64,000 nt of DNA from Ditylenchus dipsaci. Its lineage: Eukaryota > Nematoda > Chromadorea > Rhabditida > Anguinidae. The stretch is taken from assembly GCA_004194705.1 (NCBI GenBank), contig SADC01000208.1:105127-169126 (forward strand), in the 5' to 3' direction. This document shows positions 32,053-43,820 of this stretch, piece by piece. The position numbers and the translations under genes were made by a program. Each line of letters starts with the position of its first letter. Within the stretch, counting starts at the first letter, position 1. A model generated the notes under the pieces. The model made no database searches. It was not told the DNA's origin and was given only the letters and a program-made list of their open reading frames with translations.

Positions 32053-32899
32053 TAGGACTAGTCTTTGGGCCTCGCTATCGCGAGGCCAGCCCGGGGCATC
32101 TAATTTCTTTTCCTTTTTACACTCTTCCACACTTCTACACTCCTTCTTCAACTTCTTGTATTGTAGAGGCCTGATGATTGTAACAATTCAGATTTGAAAG
32201 ACCCAACGATGACTAGTAGTTAAAAATTCAAGAGTAGCACTGTAAGGGTTGTGTATGATTGAGTAACCCTCTATAGAGGTTGTAGGCCTGTGCATGATAG
32301 AAAATGAAGGCAAATGATTCAATGATAAGTTGAAGAAATGTCAGAAGGCCATCGGATGTCAGATGGTGAAGGCATTTATTTAAATTTAATCAAGCCAGTT
32401 GAATCGATTCAAATGGATGTATTGACCAATGAAGCCAGTTGAATGAATGAAGCCAATGAAGCCTTTTCACTTTTAAAATTTGAAAGTTCATAAAGTACAT
32501 CAGGAAAGTAACTTAACCACCAGGACCGGGCTCGAATCGCCAGAATGTGGCTCACACTACCAGATAGGGCACAAACCACCAGGATGGGGTCGAAGTGGCG
32601 TGGGCACGCCCACCCCCTTTGTTCTGTTACATACATTTTGTTACATCAATGAAATAGTTTCCGATGTAGAAGATAGCTCAGAATCTATGCTTTCGTTTGT
32701 TATATAAAGTGATAAAAAGTATAGAAAAAATTCCCTTTGATCACCAAAACGATTGAAAAAACATGAGCTCGACCTCGACTCGCCTATGTGATCGAGGGTA
32801 ACACACAGAAGTGATGTGAAAAATATTTCTTTCAGTTTCGAGACTAAATAAATTTATACTCATTTTTGTGATTTTGGGATAATGTTGGGATTTTTGGAA
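32053..32899. other. No gene seen
   Basis: Contains a hairpin (GGGCCTCGCTATCGCGAGGC at 32067) and GAATGAAGCCAATGAAGCC-type short repeats at 32350-32465. AACCACCAGGACCGGGCTCG at 32515 resembles a tRNA-like B-box region, but no A box is visible. Confidence 0.4.
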
Positions 32900-33065
32900 T
32901 GTGAACAGTAGGGTTGGCCTCCCTCCCTCCCCCCCCCCCCCCCTCCCCCGCTTTTTGACCAAATTTTCCTTATACCTCCCCCCGCTCCTCCCCCCCGCAA
33001 AAAAAATTGGCCACCTCCCCCCGTTTTCTCCCCCCGCTCCCAAAATGACCCCCCGTCACCCCCGC
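32900..33065. repeat. C-rich low-complexity tract
   Basis: Repeated runs of 5 to 15 C separated by GCTCC, CCTCC and GTTTTCTC. The complementary strand has many adjacent G-runs and could fold as a G-quadruplex. Long frames of Gly/Arg here come only from composition. Confidence 0.8.
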
Positions 33066-34204
33066 AAAAAGTCCCAGTCGAAAAAACTCTCGGATGAGGT
33101 CATTTTCAGAACAGCAGCCGAGAAAGGTCAAGATTTATCGAACCAGGGGAGTGGCAATATTGTAGCTTTGACTTCAGAACGAAAACGCATTTTTGGCTAC
33201 CCCGAATAGTGTACTTTAGCCTAAAAAGACTAGAAAAGCAATTTTAAAACGGATAAGGGCTGTATTTTTGGGATCTAGAGAATGAGATCTCTAAGGGTCA
33301 AGGCTCACCTCAAACCCACCAACTTGTAGTGCAGGTGAAAGTGTGAGAGCCATATTATTCTCTTCATCTTCCAATACAACGCCTTAGCCCTAAAAAGTTG
33401 TCTTTCTCGCCTTTTTCTGGCAAAAATATTGCATAGGAATGGTTTTTTGACCACTCCTAAAAAACTTCGCTTTGTGGGTGGGTTGAGTGACACAGTGGCG
33501 AATTTTTTTGAGTTATATTTCATCAAAAGACAATTTGACAGTCTCTAATAATCCAACCCTAGATGGAGATTAAAAATAACCTGACATTTCGGCCTAGTAG
33601 TATAAATACGGTAGAGTAACAAAGTCTCGGTCAAAAAAATCCTATGACCAATTTGGTCCATAGAGGATTTAAAATTCTGATTTTTTATTCTGCATTCCGT
33701 TTCGATACAAGTTAGACATGCTTAAAATAACCAAGTTACCTCTCCCATATATTGAGGCAATGCCATTGAGGAACAAGATAAATAAGGTCAAAGGCAAATT
33801 TAGACAAAAATTAAACAATACTATTAGATTTTTGTGAAAAACAGTGAAAGGAATGATTATCCTTTATCAGCTTAACAAACTTTTTCTGTTGTTTCTTGTT
33901 GTTTCTTTTCTTGTGTCGCTTGTATGTGGCGGATCAATGCTGCCAAGATAATCAATGCTTTATTATTTTCACGCAAAAACAACACTAAAAGCTGTCTCAA
34001 AAGCAATAAATTTTTACAATACAATCAACAATTCATACAATCCGCTGTCGTTTCAAGGCCAAGCAGGGACCTACCGATGTTCGTTCCCGGCTAGCGTCTG
34101 ACACTTTTACGGCTCGAATTTTTAATTTTTCGCCAGTTCTCTTTTGACAGTCTAGTTGGGGATTGGGTTGGGGATTTGGGGAAGTAAGTTAATCACGGGT
34201 TTGT
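33066..34204. other. No gene seen; scattered MITE ends
   Basis: TATAAATACGGTA at 33600-33612 looks like a lone end of the CCGTATTTTCTC family. GTTCGTTCCCGGCTAGCGTC with TGACACTTTTACGG at 34081-34110 is a fragment of the family described at 14150. No coding evidence. Confidence 0.4.
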
Positions 34205-34300
34205 ACTAGGGTTGGATTCGGTCGGTTTTTTTGAAAAACTGGTTTTTTCGAACCCAGTTTTCGGTTCCGGTTTTTTCAAAATTTTCCGGTGGGTTAAAAC
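34205..34300. mobile_element. Single hAT-like end with CGGTT array
   Basis: TAGGGTTGGATTCGGTCGG (34208) is followed by repeated GGTTTTTTCGAA / CGGTTCCGGTTTTTTC units to about 34295. The TIR start matches the TAGGGTTGG ends of the MITEs at 24170 and 34770. No right end is found. Confidence 0.45.
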
Positions 34301-34769
34301 TGCCCTATCAAACGGACTGCCCTATTAACATACACTGAGCTAAGTTATGGAATCATTAATATACTCTCCATTAACATAAACTCTATTTGACATACACCTC
34401 TCATTAACATACAGCTAGGCCCGGTCCCAAGGGTATGGACCTCCCTGCGCTTTCTGACTTGCTATAGAAGTTATGCATGTGTGTATGAAATATTTGAGTA
34501 CCAGCTGATTTTTCGAACATACCCAAGTCACATCTACCATCATTGAGAAATCGGTCAAAATCTCGAGCCAAACCGACTTTTTCGAAAAACTGCTTGCAGA
34601 TTCGGATTCTCCACAAAATTTCGCACTAAAAGCTGCCGGTCTTACAGTCAGACCGGGACGTGTTAAACCAGAAAAAATATTCTCGTCAACAGAAAGCAAA
34701 AATTCCTTAAAAAAGAAATTATTTGAATTGTTGCGCTAAAATAGGCCTAAATAGACCAAAAAGCCTAGG
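34301..34769. other. No gene; short ATTAACATACA repeats
   Basis: CTATTAACATACACT, CCATTAACATAAACT and TCATTAACATACAGC recur four times at 34322-34415. No further structure. Confidence 0.45.
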
Positions 34770-35166
34770 TAGGGTTGGGCAATTAACTGGTAAAATACTT
34801 ATGGAGTAATTAACCGAGTAATTACTAGTTAATTACTCTAAGGTATTCTAAATACTACTGCTAAAAATGGCAGGTCGCGACAGGGCTAAGTAAAGCAAAC
34901 GGTCAAAAGAGTCAAACAGAGTAAAAAAACAAGTGATAGACACCAAGCGAGCGATAAAATACGAGGCAGACGACCGCACCACATAAACAAAATAATTCTA
35001 ACTGAAAACTCTGAACCCTCACTGAGATCTCTCCCTATATTTTTACGGCAGTTCAAAAGTATTTGTCCGATTTTTCGTTGCCGGTCAAATACTTGAAGTA
35101 ATTAGCAGTAATTAGAGAGTAATTACTCGGCTAATTACTCGGTTAATTACTCGTTGGCCAGCCCTC
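34770..35166. mobile_element. hAT-like MITE with GTAATTAC arrays
   Basis: The left end TAGGGTTGGGCAATTAAC and right end GTTGGCCAGCCCTC are imperfectly inverted. Flanks AGCCTAGG (34762-34769) and GGCCTAGG (35167-35174) form a 7-of-8 target duplication. Subterminal motifs GAGTAATTAC and TTAATTACTC repeat about five times at each end. The core (34870-35090) is not coding. Confidence 0.75.
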
Positions 35167-35362
35167 GGCCTAGGCCTAAAAAGGTCTAGTTAGAACTAGG
35201 CCTCGAATTTTAACAGACCTATTTTATGCCTCAAAATAGGCCTAGTTAGACCGAAACCCTCATCCCTGCCTAGGACAAGAGGCGCCCGCCCAGATGGCGC
35301 CCGACCTGAGGTTACAGGTTCAAATACTAGTGGTAGCAGGCATTATTTTTTATTGGATAATA
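35167..35362. other. tRNA-like B-box sequence at ~35300-35345
   Basis: GAGGTTACAGGTTCAAATAC with GTGGTAGCAGG resembles the B-box region of the tRNA-like sequences at 37050-37095 and 60750-60800 (GGTCACAGGTTCGAATATC). It may be a SINE fragment. Confidence 0.35.
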
Positions 35363-35938
35363 GCAGTGTTGTCCATTTGGCTCGCGCGAGCCAAACGAAA
35401 GACCTAAATCGCATGTCCTAGCGAGCCAAATGGGTTCGAGCCATATGGCTCGCCTTTTTTTATATAAGCGAGCCAATTGGATCGCGTACTTGTTTTTTTT
35501 AAGCGAGCCGAACGCGAGCCAAAACAATACGAGCCATTTGTATCGCAAACCATTTGGCTCGCAAACAAAAAGGAATGGCTCGGCTCGCGCTTTTTATGTG
35601 AGTTTTGAACGTCAATTTATTGTTAAAGACAAATAAAAGGCAAATAAAGTGTTACTAGCTTAATATTTGCAAAAAATCAGTCAAAAAATTGAAAAAAAAA
35701 TAAAAATAAACTAGATTTAGGCTTTATTTCAGCAAACAATATTTCCGCGATCTGAACCATACGCTTATTATAGATGCGAGCCAAATGGCTCGCGAGCTAA
35801 GAAGCTCTCGTCACTTTGTTCTTTAACTTGGCGAGCCATATGGCTCGCGGACATAGCTATTTGGCGAGCGAGCAGCTCGCGTCCTCTCGACGGGACGAGA
35901 GCTGCTCGCTCGCAAACGAGCCAAACGCACAACACTGC
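35363..35938. mobile_element. hAT-like MITE with CGAGCC/GGCTCG arrays
   Basis: GCAGTGTTGTCCATTTGGCT at the left is inverted against GCCAAACGCACAACACTGC at the right. Both ends are packed with CGAGCCAAATGGCTCG-type short palindromes (about ten on the left, six on the right). The core has AT-rich non-coding sequence. No convincing 8-bp duplication. Confidence 0.8.
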
Positions 35939-35984
35939 TCAGGACCCACTCCGGAATAGCCAAAAGCCAAAATAATTAGTTTTT

Positions 35985-36165
35985 CGGAGGTTTACTAAAA
36001 GGGAAGTGAACTTTATCCTGGATAAGAGCGGTGAGTTTTTCACCGCTCTTGATAAGAGCGGTGAAAAATGATGGCTGGGAGCCGAGATAGAGACAAAAAT
36101 GTGTTTGAAAATTTGTCCCGTATCCGCGGAGTCTGAATGGACCCTAGCGGAAAAAGCAAAAATAA
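35985..36165. repeat. Partial copy of the fold-back at 42400
   Basis: GAAAAATGATGGCTGGGAGC, CGAGATAGAGACAAAAATGT and CCGCGGAGTCTGAATGG are almost identical to 42710-42798. Preceded by a hairpin of AAGAGCGGTGA repeats (36023-36065) not present there. Confidence 0.7.
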
Positions 36166-36640
36166 TCAAATTATTTTTTTTGTACCGTTCTATGTATAAC
36201 ACTGCCTCAAGTACTAATTTTTGATATGTACAGGGTGTCTAATAAAAACTGCATCATTTTTTAACTTTCACATTATTGAGCTTTAATTAATCTTTTGTTT
36301 ACAAATGGTCGGGTCCATATATAAACTTTGTTAATTATATATTACAGTCAAACCTCGATTTAACGACCCCCACCTCAAGTTCGTTCCCACCTAGGGTCCG
36401 ACACTTTTTTTTAAACCCCATTTTCAAAATATTTTATCGATTCTTTTTTGACAGTCTGGTCGCAAATATTGTAAGGATTCCGATTTCGCCGATCGTTTTT
36501 TAGAAACCTGTAATATTTTGGTCTAAAAAAGCAAAAATCCCATATAAAATAACTCGATTTACCTACCTAACTACCTAAATCTAATATCATTTACCTTTTA
36601 CCTCTGTATGATAGCGCAGATGAAATCCTAGAGTCTTGGC
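36166..36640. repeat. Lone transposon ends
   Basis: TACAGGGTGTCTAATAAAAAC at 36228 (Tc1-like style) and ACAGTCAAACCTCGATTTAA at 36345 (pogo-like) are single ends; a second TACAGGGTGTAGCAAGTATT lies at 37097 in the same orientation. 36385-36545 repeats the inner part of the family at 14150. Confidence 0.5.
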
Positions 36641-36811
36641 TAAGGTTGTATAATTCTCCGGAAAAATAAAAATCGGAGAATTCTCCGGAGAATTCTCCGA
36701 GAATTCTCTCGAGTATATGGAGGATTTAATAAGGAAAAACTGGAAATTCCAGAGAATTTCGGAGAATTCTCCGGAGAATTCTCCGAAATTCCGGAGAATT
36801 GTACAACCCTA
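36641..36811. mobile_element. hAT-like MITE with GGAGAATTCTCC arrays
   Basis: TAAGGTTGTATAATTCTCCG and CGGAGAATTGTACAACCCTA are inverted, and the target duplication GTCTTGGC is perfect (36633-36640, 36812-36819). Only 171 bp, almost entirely GGAGAATTCTCC palindromes on both sides of a 45-bp spacer. The cleanest small example of the shared plan. Confidence 0.9.
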
Positions 36812-37049
36812 GTCTTGGCTACATTTCAGTTACAAAAAACTTGTGACTTGTGGAAAAGTCAGAAATATCGATTAGATCACTCGAAAAGAAGCCTAAAAAC
36901 AATCGATTTTCGGAAATTCAGCCTGTTTTAGCCCATAAATAAGCTCCAGTAGGTGTGAAACTTTGCGCTGATGATTTGGTTAGATATCTAAGAGTGTGAA
37001 AAAAATTTGACGCCAACTTTTTAAATAAAAAGAAATAAGAAAAATGATA

Positions 37050-37095
37050 TGCAACCAGTGGTAGTCGAACCTGTGACCTAGACGATGCGTATATA
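37050..37095 (-). repeat. tRNA-derived (SINE-like) B-box segment
   Basis: On the complement, CATCGTCTAGGTCACAGG then TTCGACTACCACTGG gives a B box (GGTTCGA-type). It is closely similar to 60750-60795 (CATCGCCCTAGGTCACAGG, TTCGAATATCACTGG). No complete cloverleaf is evident. Confidence 0.45.
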
Positions 37096-38377
37096 TACAG
37101 GGTGTAGCAAGTATTTTTGGATTTTTCAAATGGCTGTATTTTTCAACTTTTATGAACACATCAGCCAGATTTTTTTTATCAGAAAAAGAAGACGGGAGTT
37201 TTCGTTTAATACCGAACTTGGACTATTAGTCTATCTGATTCTTTAAACTTTTTGATTTCAGTGCAATATGGTATTCAGTACTCAAGAAAAAGCTTGAAAA
37301 AGCGTCAACAGGCACAACTTTCGCTACTGGGATGACAATAATCTGCATTGTTTTAAACAATTTCCGCTCCACTCGCCACGTGTCACTGTCTTTGCTCTGA
37401 TTGGCCATCAAGGAATCGTTGGGCCATGTTTCTTCCAAGAAAACATCAACAGTGCCAACTACCTGAATCTTTTTCAACAACAAGTGGTTCCTGAGTTGCA
37501 AGAGTGGCCAAATTAAAATGAGTAGGGCCCAAATTCTATGCAAATGCATATTTTTCTGCGGATATGCAAGCCAGAGTTATGCACAAAAAACGCACTTTCA
37601 GCCCTGTTCGGGCACTTTTTTTGTACTTTTATGCAGCATGTTTTGCATATTTTCCGTTTTTAGTGCATATTTTGCATGTTTTGCGTTTTTAGCGCATATT
37701 TTCGCGCATATTGTAAAAACACCGATAATTTTTTATTTTTGTTCAGAAGATGCCGAAGCAAGCCAAATCTCGTATTGCGTGTCTAAATCGCAAATTTAGA
37801 CATTGCGTGTCTAAATTTCTCTTAAGACAACAAATATTCAAATTTAAAAAATTCAACTTTTATTTTTTCGAGAGCAATTTGAAATTTGACCGTGATTTTT
37901 CGATTTTAAAGGCAGTTTCTCCAGCAAATCAGCCACGCTGAGCATGAATTCGGCGTCAGAATCAAAAGTTTTCGAGCTAAAAAAAGATAGAGCAATTCGT
38001 GTACCTACCTACACATTTATTTTACACATATAGTAACAATTTTTTGACAAAATATTGCTATATTTATAGTCAAATATCTGTGAAATTTGTCCTTTCTTTT
38101 TGGTGTCTAAATTTTAAATACATGAGCAGTGAGGAAAAAGTTGCAGGCTCTTTTTTACAAAAACTTTGTGATTGAAAAATGGCATTTAACTTTGAAGTAA
38201 ATCTTTCACGCCATTCACAAAACAAATATAAACAACTGAGTATGTGCGGTTTGCGTTTTTGGGCAATCCTCAAACTGCACGCAAAATTCTTAACAACATA
38301 CATTAATACATTAAATTAATACATATCTGTTTATTGGCTTTTCAATTTATATACAAAACAAAGTTAGTAAAAATATC
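37096..38377. other. No gene; GCATATTTTGC repeats at 37540-37715
   Basis: TGCATATTTTGCATGTTTTGCG-like motifs recur across 37540-37715, possibly another subterminal array. The remainder is AT-rich. 38040-38377 is the 3' flank of the phospholipase gene. Confidence 0.4.
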
Positions 38378-40449
38378 TACGGGTAAAGAACTGAACGCAG
38401 TGTGTCAATGGTTCGCTGGTCTCTGAGGATACCCATGTGGTCGGCCTTGCTAAGTGGGTAGATTTGGCTCTGCAAACAATTGTGATGTCTTCATAATTTG
38501 TAGTAAAACAAAGATTACAGATTTTCCAGCATTGTTTGACTCATTCCATTGTTTGCAGGTCTCCAATGAACGAATATTAACTTAAAAATATTTTTAGTTA
38601 TTTTGAAAAATGCACTATGTCGGATTACCAGTGCCATCTCCATCTCCATAAACAATAGTAGTTGGTTGGTATTCAGGGAAGTAACCTTTGGCCCACACAA
38701 ATTGCTCAGCTGTTTTCACATCGATACCATACAGGCAATGCACCTACATATTTTTATTGTAAAAAGTATATACGGAGTTTTTTTAATAGTTAACCTTGAC
38801 TCCAGGCGGTCCAACCTCAGTGAGCCTTGAATGAGAGAATATTGATTTTTACCGAGTGGGTATTTAATATCGTCAAAAAATTCGTTCAGATTTTGAGTGG
38901 AGTAGTTTTTGGTGTCACTTGCAGCCAAATATCGTGGTTATTCCAGAGATCAGGGCTGGGCAACAGATAAGCGGAGCTGGTGAAGGATCTTTGCATGCCT
39001 CTTAGAGCACTAGGTGGAAGTATAATGCGGTAGTAGTCCATGTTGTAGCCTGAAGATAACTATCACCAACCACCAAGAAGATAAAATCAGTAGGAAACCT
39101 GATGCGAACAATTTCATTATTTGTAAAGAGCCACCCCAAGCCTAAATAACAAAATACATTTTTCGATAAAATTTCCCAAACACTTACCCCAGCCAGAGAC
39201 ACATGAGCCTCTACATACTTGTCTTTCCATGTCTAAAAAATGTATTTTTTCCTCTCAAAAGTGTCAATATTAGTAACCTGGTCGACATAGTTGTGGTAGA
39301 AGTAGTTCATAATAGGATTGCCCATACTGTGGCCCAAAACAACTACTCTCGTGTTATTATTATAGCGATAAAGAATTTCTATTAGAGTCCTTAGCTGGAT
39401 GTAGTAATCTTTCAGTTCAGCTAAATAGTATTCACTAAAGAGAGATCATTTATATTTAGCTAGAAAACTATAGAACGATTTGGACTTGAAGTATAATAAT
39501 ATACCAAAAATATAGCACGAAAACAGATAGATTGTTAAAAATGAAAATGTTTCATAAAGCTACTAATGGCTTGAGCTACTAATGGCACGTACTTCGAGTC
39601 CGAGTTAGAGTTCGGATATTTGGCTATGTGAACACCCTTGATCCGAACTCGAAGTACGTAAACAAGCCATAAGAGGTCAGACTGCCAGACATATCTTTTC
39701 AAAGTACACTTTCCGAGCAACAAAAGCGACTTACGCGGAGATTTTCGCCAATCATAGGGCGCTCCTGCCACATTCTTGCCTCTAGTGTAGCCCCAGGATA
39801 CTAGAGCGTCAACAATGTTGGCGAAGTAGAGACCTGGTGACCACTTCGATGAGTCCAGCCATTCCACTGTGTCTGTGTTACCAAACCTATATCAATAATC
39901 ATGTTTTTGGTAGGAAACATTTTATATCTAAAAAATTACCCGAAAACTTCCACATCCACTCCAGGGGCGTTCTCAGAAACATTGTGGTGGTGTTGAAAGC
40001 AAGCCTAATTTGAAAAATCCATTAAAAATTGTGTAAAATTAACTGACTTCATATTGTCTGCCCAGCAGTCTATAGTAATTGGTGCTAACTGTTCGAAATT
40101 GAGCCACAAATCATAGAAATCACTGGTCTTCTTGCTGCATAAGTAGTGCACAGTGTCTGGCTTGCCGGTCAAGTTAGCTCGAAGTCGACTGCCTCCATCA
40201 CCTGGACTAAAACAAGGGTTGGAAAAAAAATTAAAATGTTCAAACTTTACATGGACTATCAATCAAACAAGACTCTTACTTAGAACAATGGGATTAGATG
40301 GCTTGGTTGGATCACCTTCCTTGCGTTTATAGGGAGTGTAATAGACATTAGAAATGTTTTCCAAATTACTCCTTTCTGGTGTTAGAATAATAGACAAGGT
40401 GCCGGAGGACAGAATTATTAACCACCAAAACACCCATTAAAACTTTCAT
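38378..40449 (-). CDS. Group XV lysosomal phospholipase A2 / LCAT family
   Basis: At least eleven short exons follow the LCAT-family order. From 40449: MKVLMGV signal region (one frame break); PGDGGSRLRANL (40206); LWLNFEQLAPITIDCWADN; VDVEVFGFGNTDTVEWLD; YTRGKNVAGAPYDWRKSPR; the nucleophile elbow VVVLGHSMGNPIMNYF (near 39330); WKDKYVEAHVSLAGAWGGS; a cap region; VHCLYG; the acid block VYGDGDGTVNIRSLETC (about 38560-38640); and the histidine block KADHMGILRDQ, stop at 38378. Ser, Asp and His of the triad are present. The family deacylates or transacylates phospholipids in lysosomes. Two cap-region breaks each close with one A in AAAAA. I take it as a working gene. Confidence 0.9.
39560..39690. 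repeat. Inverted GAGTTAGAGTTCGG-type repeat in a phospholipase intron
   Basis: GGCACGTACTTCGAGTCCGA then GTTAGAGTTCGGAT pairs with ATCCGAACTCGAAGTACGTA. It ends in AACAAGCCATAAG, matching the ends of the larger element at 57757-58163 (AACAAGCCATGAG). It lies inside the LPLA2 intron 39421-39734. Confidence 0.65.
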
Positions 40450-41045
40450 CCTTATCATCTCCACAGACAATGAAATAGTAGCAAAGAGGGCAACAAACAG
40501 CAATAAAAATCAGCTGCTGAGTCAGCTTGTGCTCATCGACTATTATAAGATAACACTGATAAGCAATATAAAAGTAGGTATGTGTCTACTGACTTGTCAT
40601 AGAAATGCCAAAATGGAGGCAGAAAAAATTAAATTTTCTTACCTAATTTCATCCTGACCCTTAAAAATTTAGTCTTGCTCAAAATCAATGAAAAATGACC
40701 AATATTTTCTCTGGATAAAAAAGTAAAAAAAGTTGTGAATCACGTGACTTTTACTTGTTGATTGTCTGCGTGTGTTTTTGAACGGCTCTTTTTTTAACTT
40801 GTCGAACTATTTGTTATTTACATGAAAATTCTAAAAGTAATTTTCTGATAAAAAAATCATCAGATTTTGCACTTAAATTAGCGTCCACGCTGAAGAGGTC
40901 AAAAAAGGCTGATAATTTTTTAAGATCCGCAATAGATTTAAAAAGAAATTACGGTTGATTCTATAGAACACTTGCAAAAACTTTTTATTTTAAGTAAAAT
41001 AACATTTGTATAAATAAATCTTTGAAGGAGTAAGAATAAATTGAC
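40450..41045. other. Upstream region of the phospholipase gene
   Basis: 5' flank of the minus-strand LPLA2 gene; no distinct promoter motif is called. No other coding sequence. Confidence 0.35.
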
Positions 41046-41680
41046 AAGTGGGAATGAAATTTAATTTGAATCAGATAACTAACATCACGAAAATTAATGT
41101 TGAAGGGCCATGGTCACGCGTCTTAAATTGTCTCCGCCCCCCCCCCCCCCAAACTCAAAAGCTTCGCGCTACTCGATTTTATGGGGCGCAAGGGGCTTGG
41201 TTGCTTGGGTTGAGATGCGCACACCCACATACCTTAGACACAATTCACTCAAAAGTGACTCTGGATGCATGAAAAAGCATGCATACCAGAGTTTATTTAT
41301 GCGGTAGGGCCCAGTATTCAAAACTATGTTCAAACCCTATCTTTTTTGGTGTCATATGGTGAAGAAAGAATCAGATTTATTAGAACAAGCGTGTTCGCAA
41401 AAAATTTGCACTTTTTCGACTACATTGGGTATCATGGTTTCGGCCAAATATCGTCAAAAAAAAATTCACAAAAATTCCCGTCCCCCACCTGGAAACACGT
41501 TTTCTAGGGTTTTAGGGTCGAGAAGCACGAAAAAGTGGTCAAAACCCCTTTTTCGAGCTGTTCACAATTGTGCAGTTTAGCTTTAAAGACTTGAAATGAC
41601 TCAGAAAAGTAGAGTGCTAGACAAAAGGAACTGTCCCACGCATATTGAAATTTTGCTGCGCGCAAAAACTATGGTCCTTC
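41046..41680. repeat. Dispersed repeat copies with C-tract
   Basis: C14 run at 41137. GGTTGAGATGCGCACACCCA to CAAAACTATGTTCAAA (41205-41335) is a direct relative of 15215-15345. 41625-41668 (GAACTGTCCCACGCATATTG, AACTATGGTCCTTCAA) resembles one arm of the TTAA element at 3726. Confidence 0.65.
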
Positions 41681-42395
41681 AAATCAAAAATATGGCGTTA
41701 TAAATTATCATAGGAGAAGCACAGTAATTCGTAAACTACCACAAACACTGTGAATCTACAAACAATTTTATTAAACACACAGCACCCGTCTTGCAAATTT
41801 CTAGCTTTTTGGACTAATAATTTAAGTTAGTCTGTTGGATCATTGTGAGCTGGCCGGTACTGCAAGTCTATAGGTAAGCGGCCGTCATAGAAAGTTGGAG
41901 CCTGAAATTTTGTTATTTTTTTTATTAAAACTTGGAGGGCCGAGCGTAGTCAAGGTTGTGTTTTCTTCACACTTTTTTACAAGTTCATAAGTCAAACGTC
42001 AAAGAGGTCAAACAGGTGTTGAAGCTCAAAAAACATTTTAAAAAAATTGCATCAAATGTACGACCACTTGGTTTGGTTGGTGCATGGATTATCGAGTAGA
42101 ACTGAGGTGGGATTAGAGAAAAAATTAAAACTATAGGAGTGAGATTAAATTAAAAAAATTGCGCAGTATGCGCTACCCTCTGGATAATATTAGGTTGTCT
42201 CAAAAGTTTGCACCGTTTCACAGTCAAACGTTTATAATCATACACTTCGCAGATTTTGTTTGCAGCATCCGTTCCATTCAGCCCAAATCAAACAAAAACA
42301 ACATAACGTGGCGAATATGATTGCTATCCATCTAAAAACAATAAACAATATGAGCTGAGCAAAAAAATAAACGAAAAACTGAAAAACACGGGACA
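41681..42395. other. No gene; lone mariner-like end at 42190
   Basis: TATTAGGTTGTCTCAAAAGT at about 42188 matches mariner-type ends (compare 13327), with no partner found. The remainder is AT-rich and non-coding. Confidence 0.4.
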
Positions 42396-42798
42396 CGGGA
42401 CAATTTTTCAAACACGTTTTTGTCTCTATCTCGGCTCCCAGCCATCATTTTCACTACTTTTAATAGATCTACAAGGCAACAGACCATGCTCTACAACAAA
42501 AGGATAACAGATTTGCCATGATCAGTATCGAAAACGGTTTTTAGGCTGTCCCGCAGGTCAATGTCCCGTGGAACATATTCCTATATTTATACCGCGGGAC
42601 ATTGACCTGCGGGACAGCCTAAAAACCGTTTTCGATACTGATCATGGCAAATCTGTTATCCCTTTGTTGTAGAGCATGGTCTGTTGCCTTGTAGATCTAT
42701 TAAAAATAGTGAAAAATGATGGCTGGGAGCCGAGATAGAGACAAAAACGTGTTTGAAAAATTATCCCGTGTCCCGTGTCCGCGGAGTATGAATGGAGC
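42396..42798. mobile_element. Near-perfect fold-back element
   Basis: The arms of about 185 bp run from ACACGGGACACGGGACAATT to a centre near 42580 (GTCCCGTGGAACATATTCC ... TACCGCGGGAC) and back to GTGTCCCGTGTCCGCGG. Intermediate landmarks such as GATCAGTATCGAAAACGG are identical on both arms, so it is probably recent. The partial copy at 35985 contains only one arm's outer end. Confidence 0.85.
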
Positions 42799-43820
42799 TA
42801 TAAGAAAAAAAACCCATTTTTTCTGACTTAAATATTGTGTAGATAATTGGATTTGTTAGTACCTAAATTGAGATTCTCCCTACGCAGAGCGAAATGCCTT
42901 GGTTTTATTCGGTTAGGTGGATATCCACCTGGCTGTCCGATAAAAATGAAACTTCGCCAAAGTAAAAAACAACCCACTTTTCTTGTGTGTGGGGGTCATG
43001 TTCAACAGGTGGTACCGACCGCAGATATAGGGGTCCGGGTGGCTAAAAATGTATATTTGGTCCTGTCAAACAGAATTGCTAGCAAGGTTTAACATATGTC
43101 TAAATTGAAATAAAAATCTTTTTAGGCAATCCAGGTAGATATCCACATATCCAAAGGTACCCGCCTCGGATTTCGGGGTTCAGAGTTTCCCTGCAACTAA
43201 GGCCTTGCCTACGTTTGTAAAAAGACTATAAAAGTGGCTTTAAGACACAGTTTCCAAATATGGCGGCCAAATGAGTGTCCTTGAATAGTGATGCTTCCTC
43301 TATCGGATTCGAACATTCTGATAACATGAATTACCTCCACAGGGATTTGAACCTAGTAGATGAATTTACATGTAGATGAATTTACTTTTAGATGAATTTA
43401 CTGTAAATTTTTTTACATAGAGCCGTGTCAAAACTAGTTTGAATAAAAAATCTTTTCAAGACAAACTTGGAGGTTCAATTTGCCGAGGTTCAATTTATAG
43501 AGGTTACAATATGAAGAGGTTCAATTTACCGCCGCCCGTGTAAATCATCCCTCAGGAAAAGCAAAATCTTTACTCGAATATTTTTTGGATGCATCGCGGA
43601 GATTAACTTTGATTACGACTTTTTGTCAGTAAACGCAATCCTTGAGATAAGAGCGCCCCTATGGACCGCCCAAATGTGTTCGAATATCGAAGGTGCCCTC
43701 GGGTGATTTTTGGTATAAGAGCACCTATATAGACCGACCCGTGGTGCTCTTATATCGGAGTGCTCTTATATCTACGGGTAAGTATATTACCAAAATCTTT
43801 TTTCAGCGAAATTGTAAGAC
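42799..43820. repeat. Mixed repeats upstream of VAP
   Basis: GTGGATATCCACCTGG (42918) and CCAGGTAGATATCCACAT (43129) are inverted. TAGATGAATTTAC repeats three times at 43356-43400. GAGGTTCAATTT repeats at 43469-43525. ATAAGAGCRCC units occur at 43655-43785 in both orientations. No gene; the VAP promoter must lie in the right part. Confidence 0.55.

Noticed and set aside
32741..33043. Gly/Arg-rich ORF resembling an RGG protein
   Set aside because: Produced by the C-rich tract; flanking codons show no protein character.
38796..39050. Reading the LPLA2 frame break as a 27-bp intron (GTAAAA...TTCAAG)
   Set aside because: Too short to splice; one extra A in each of two AAAAA runs restores the conserved frame without it.
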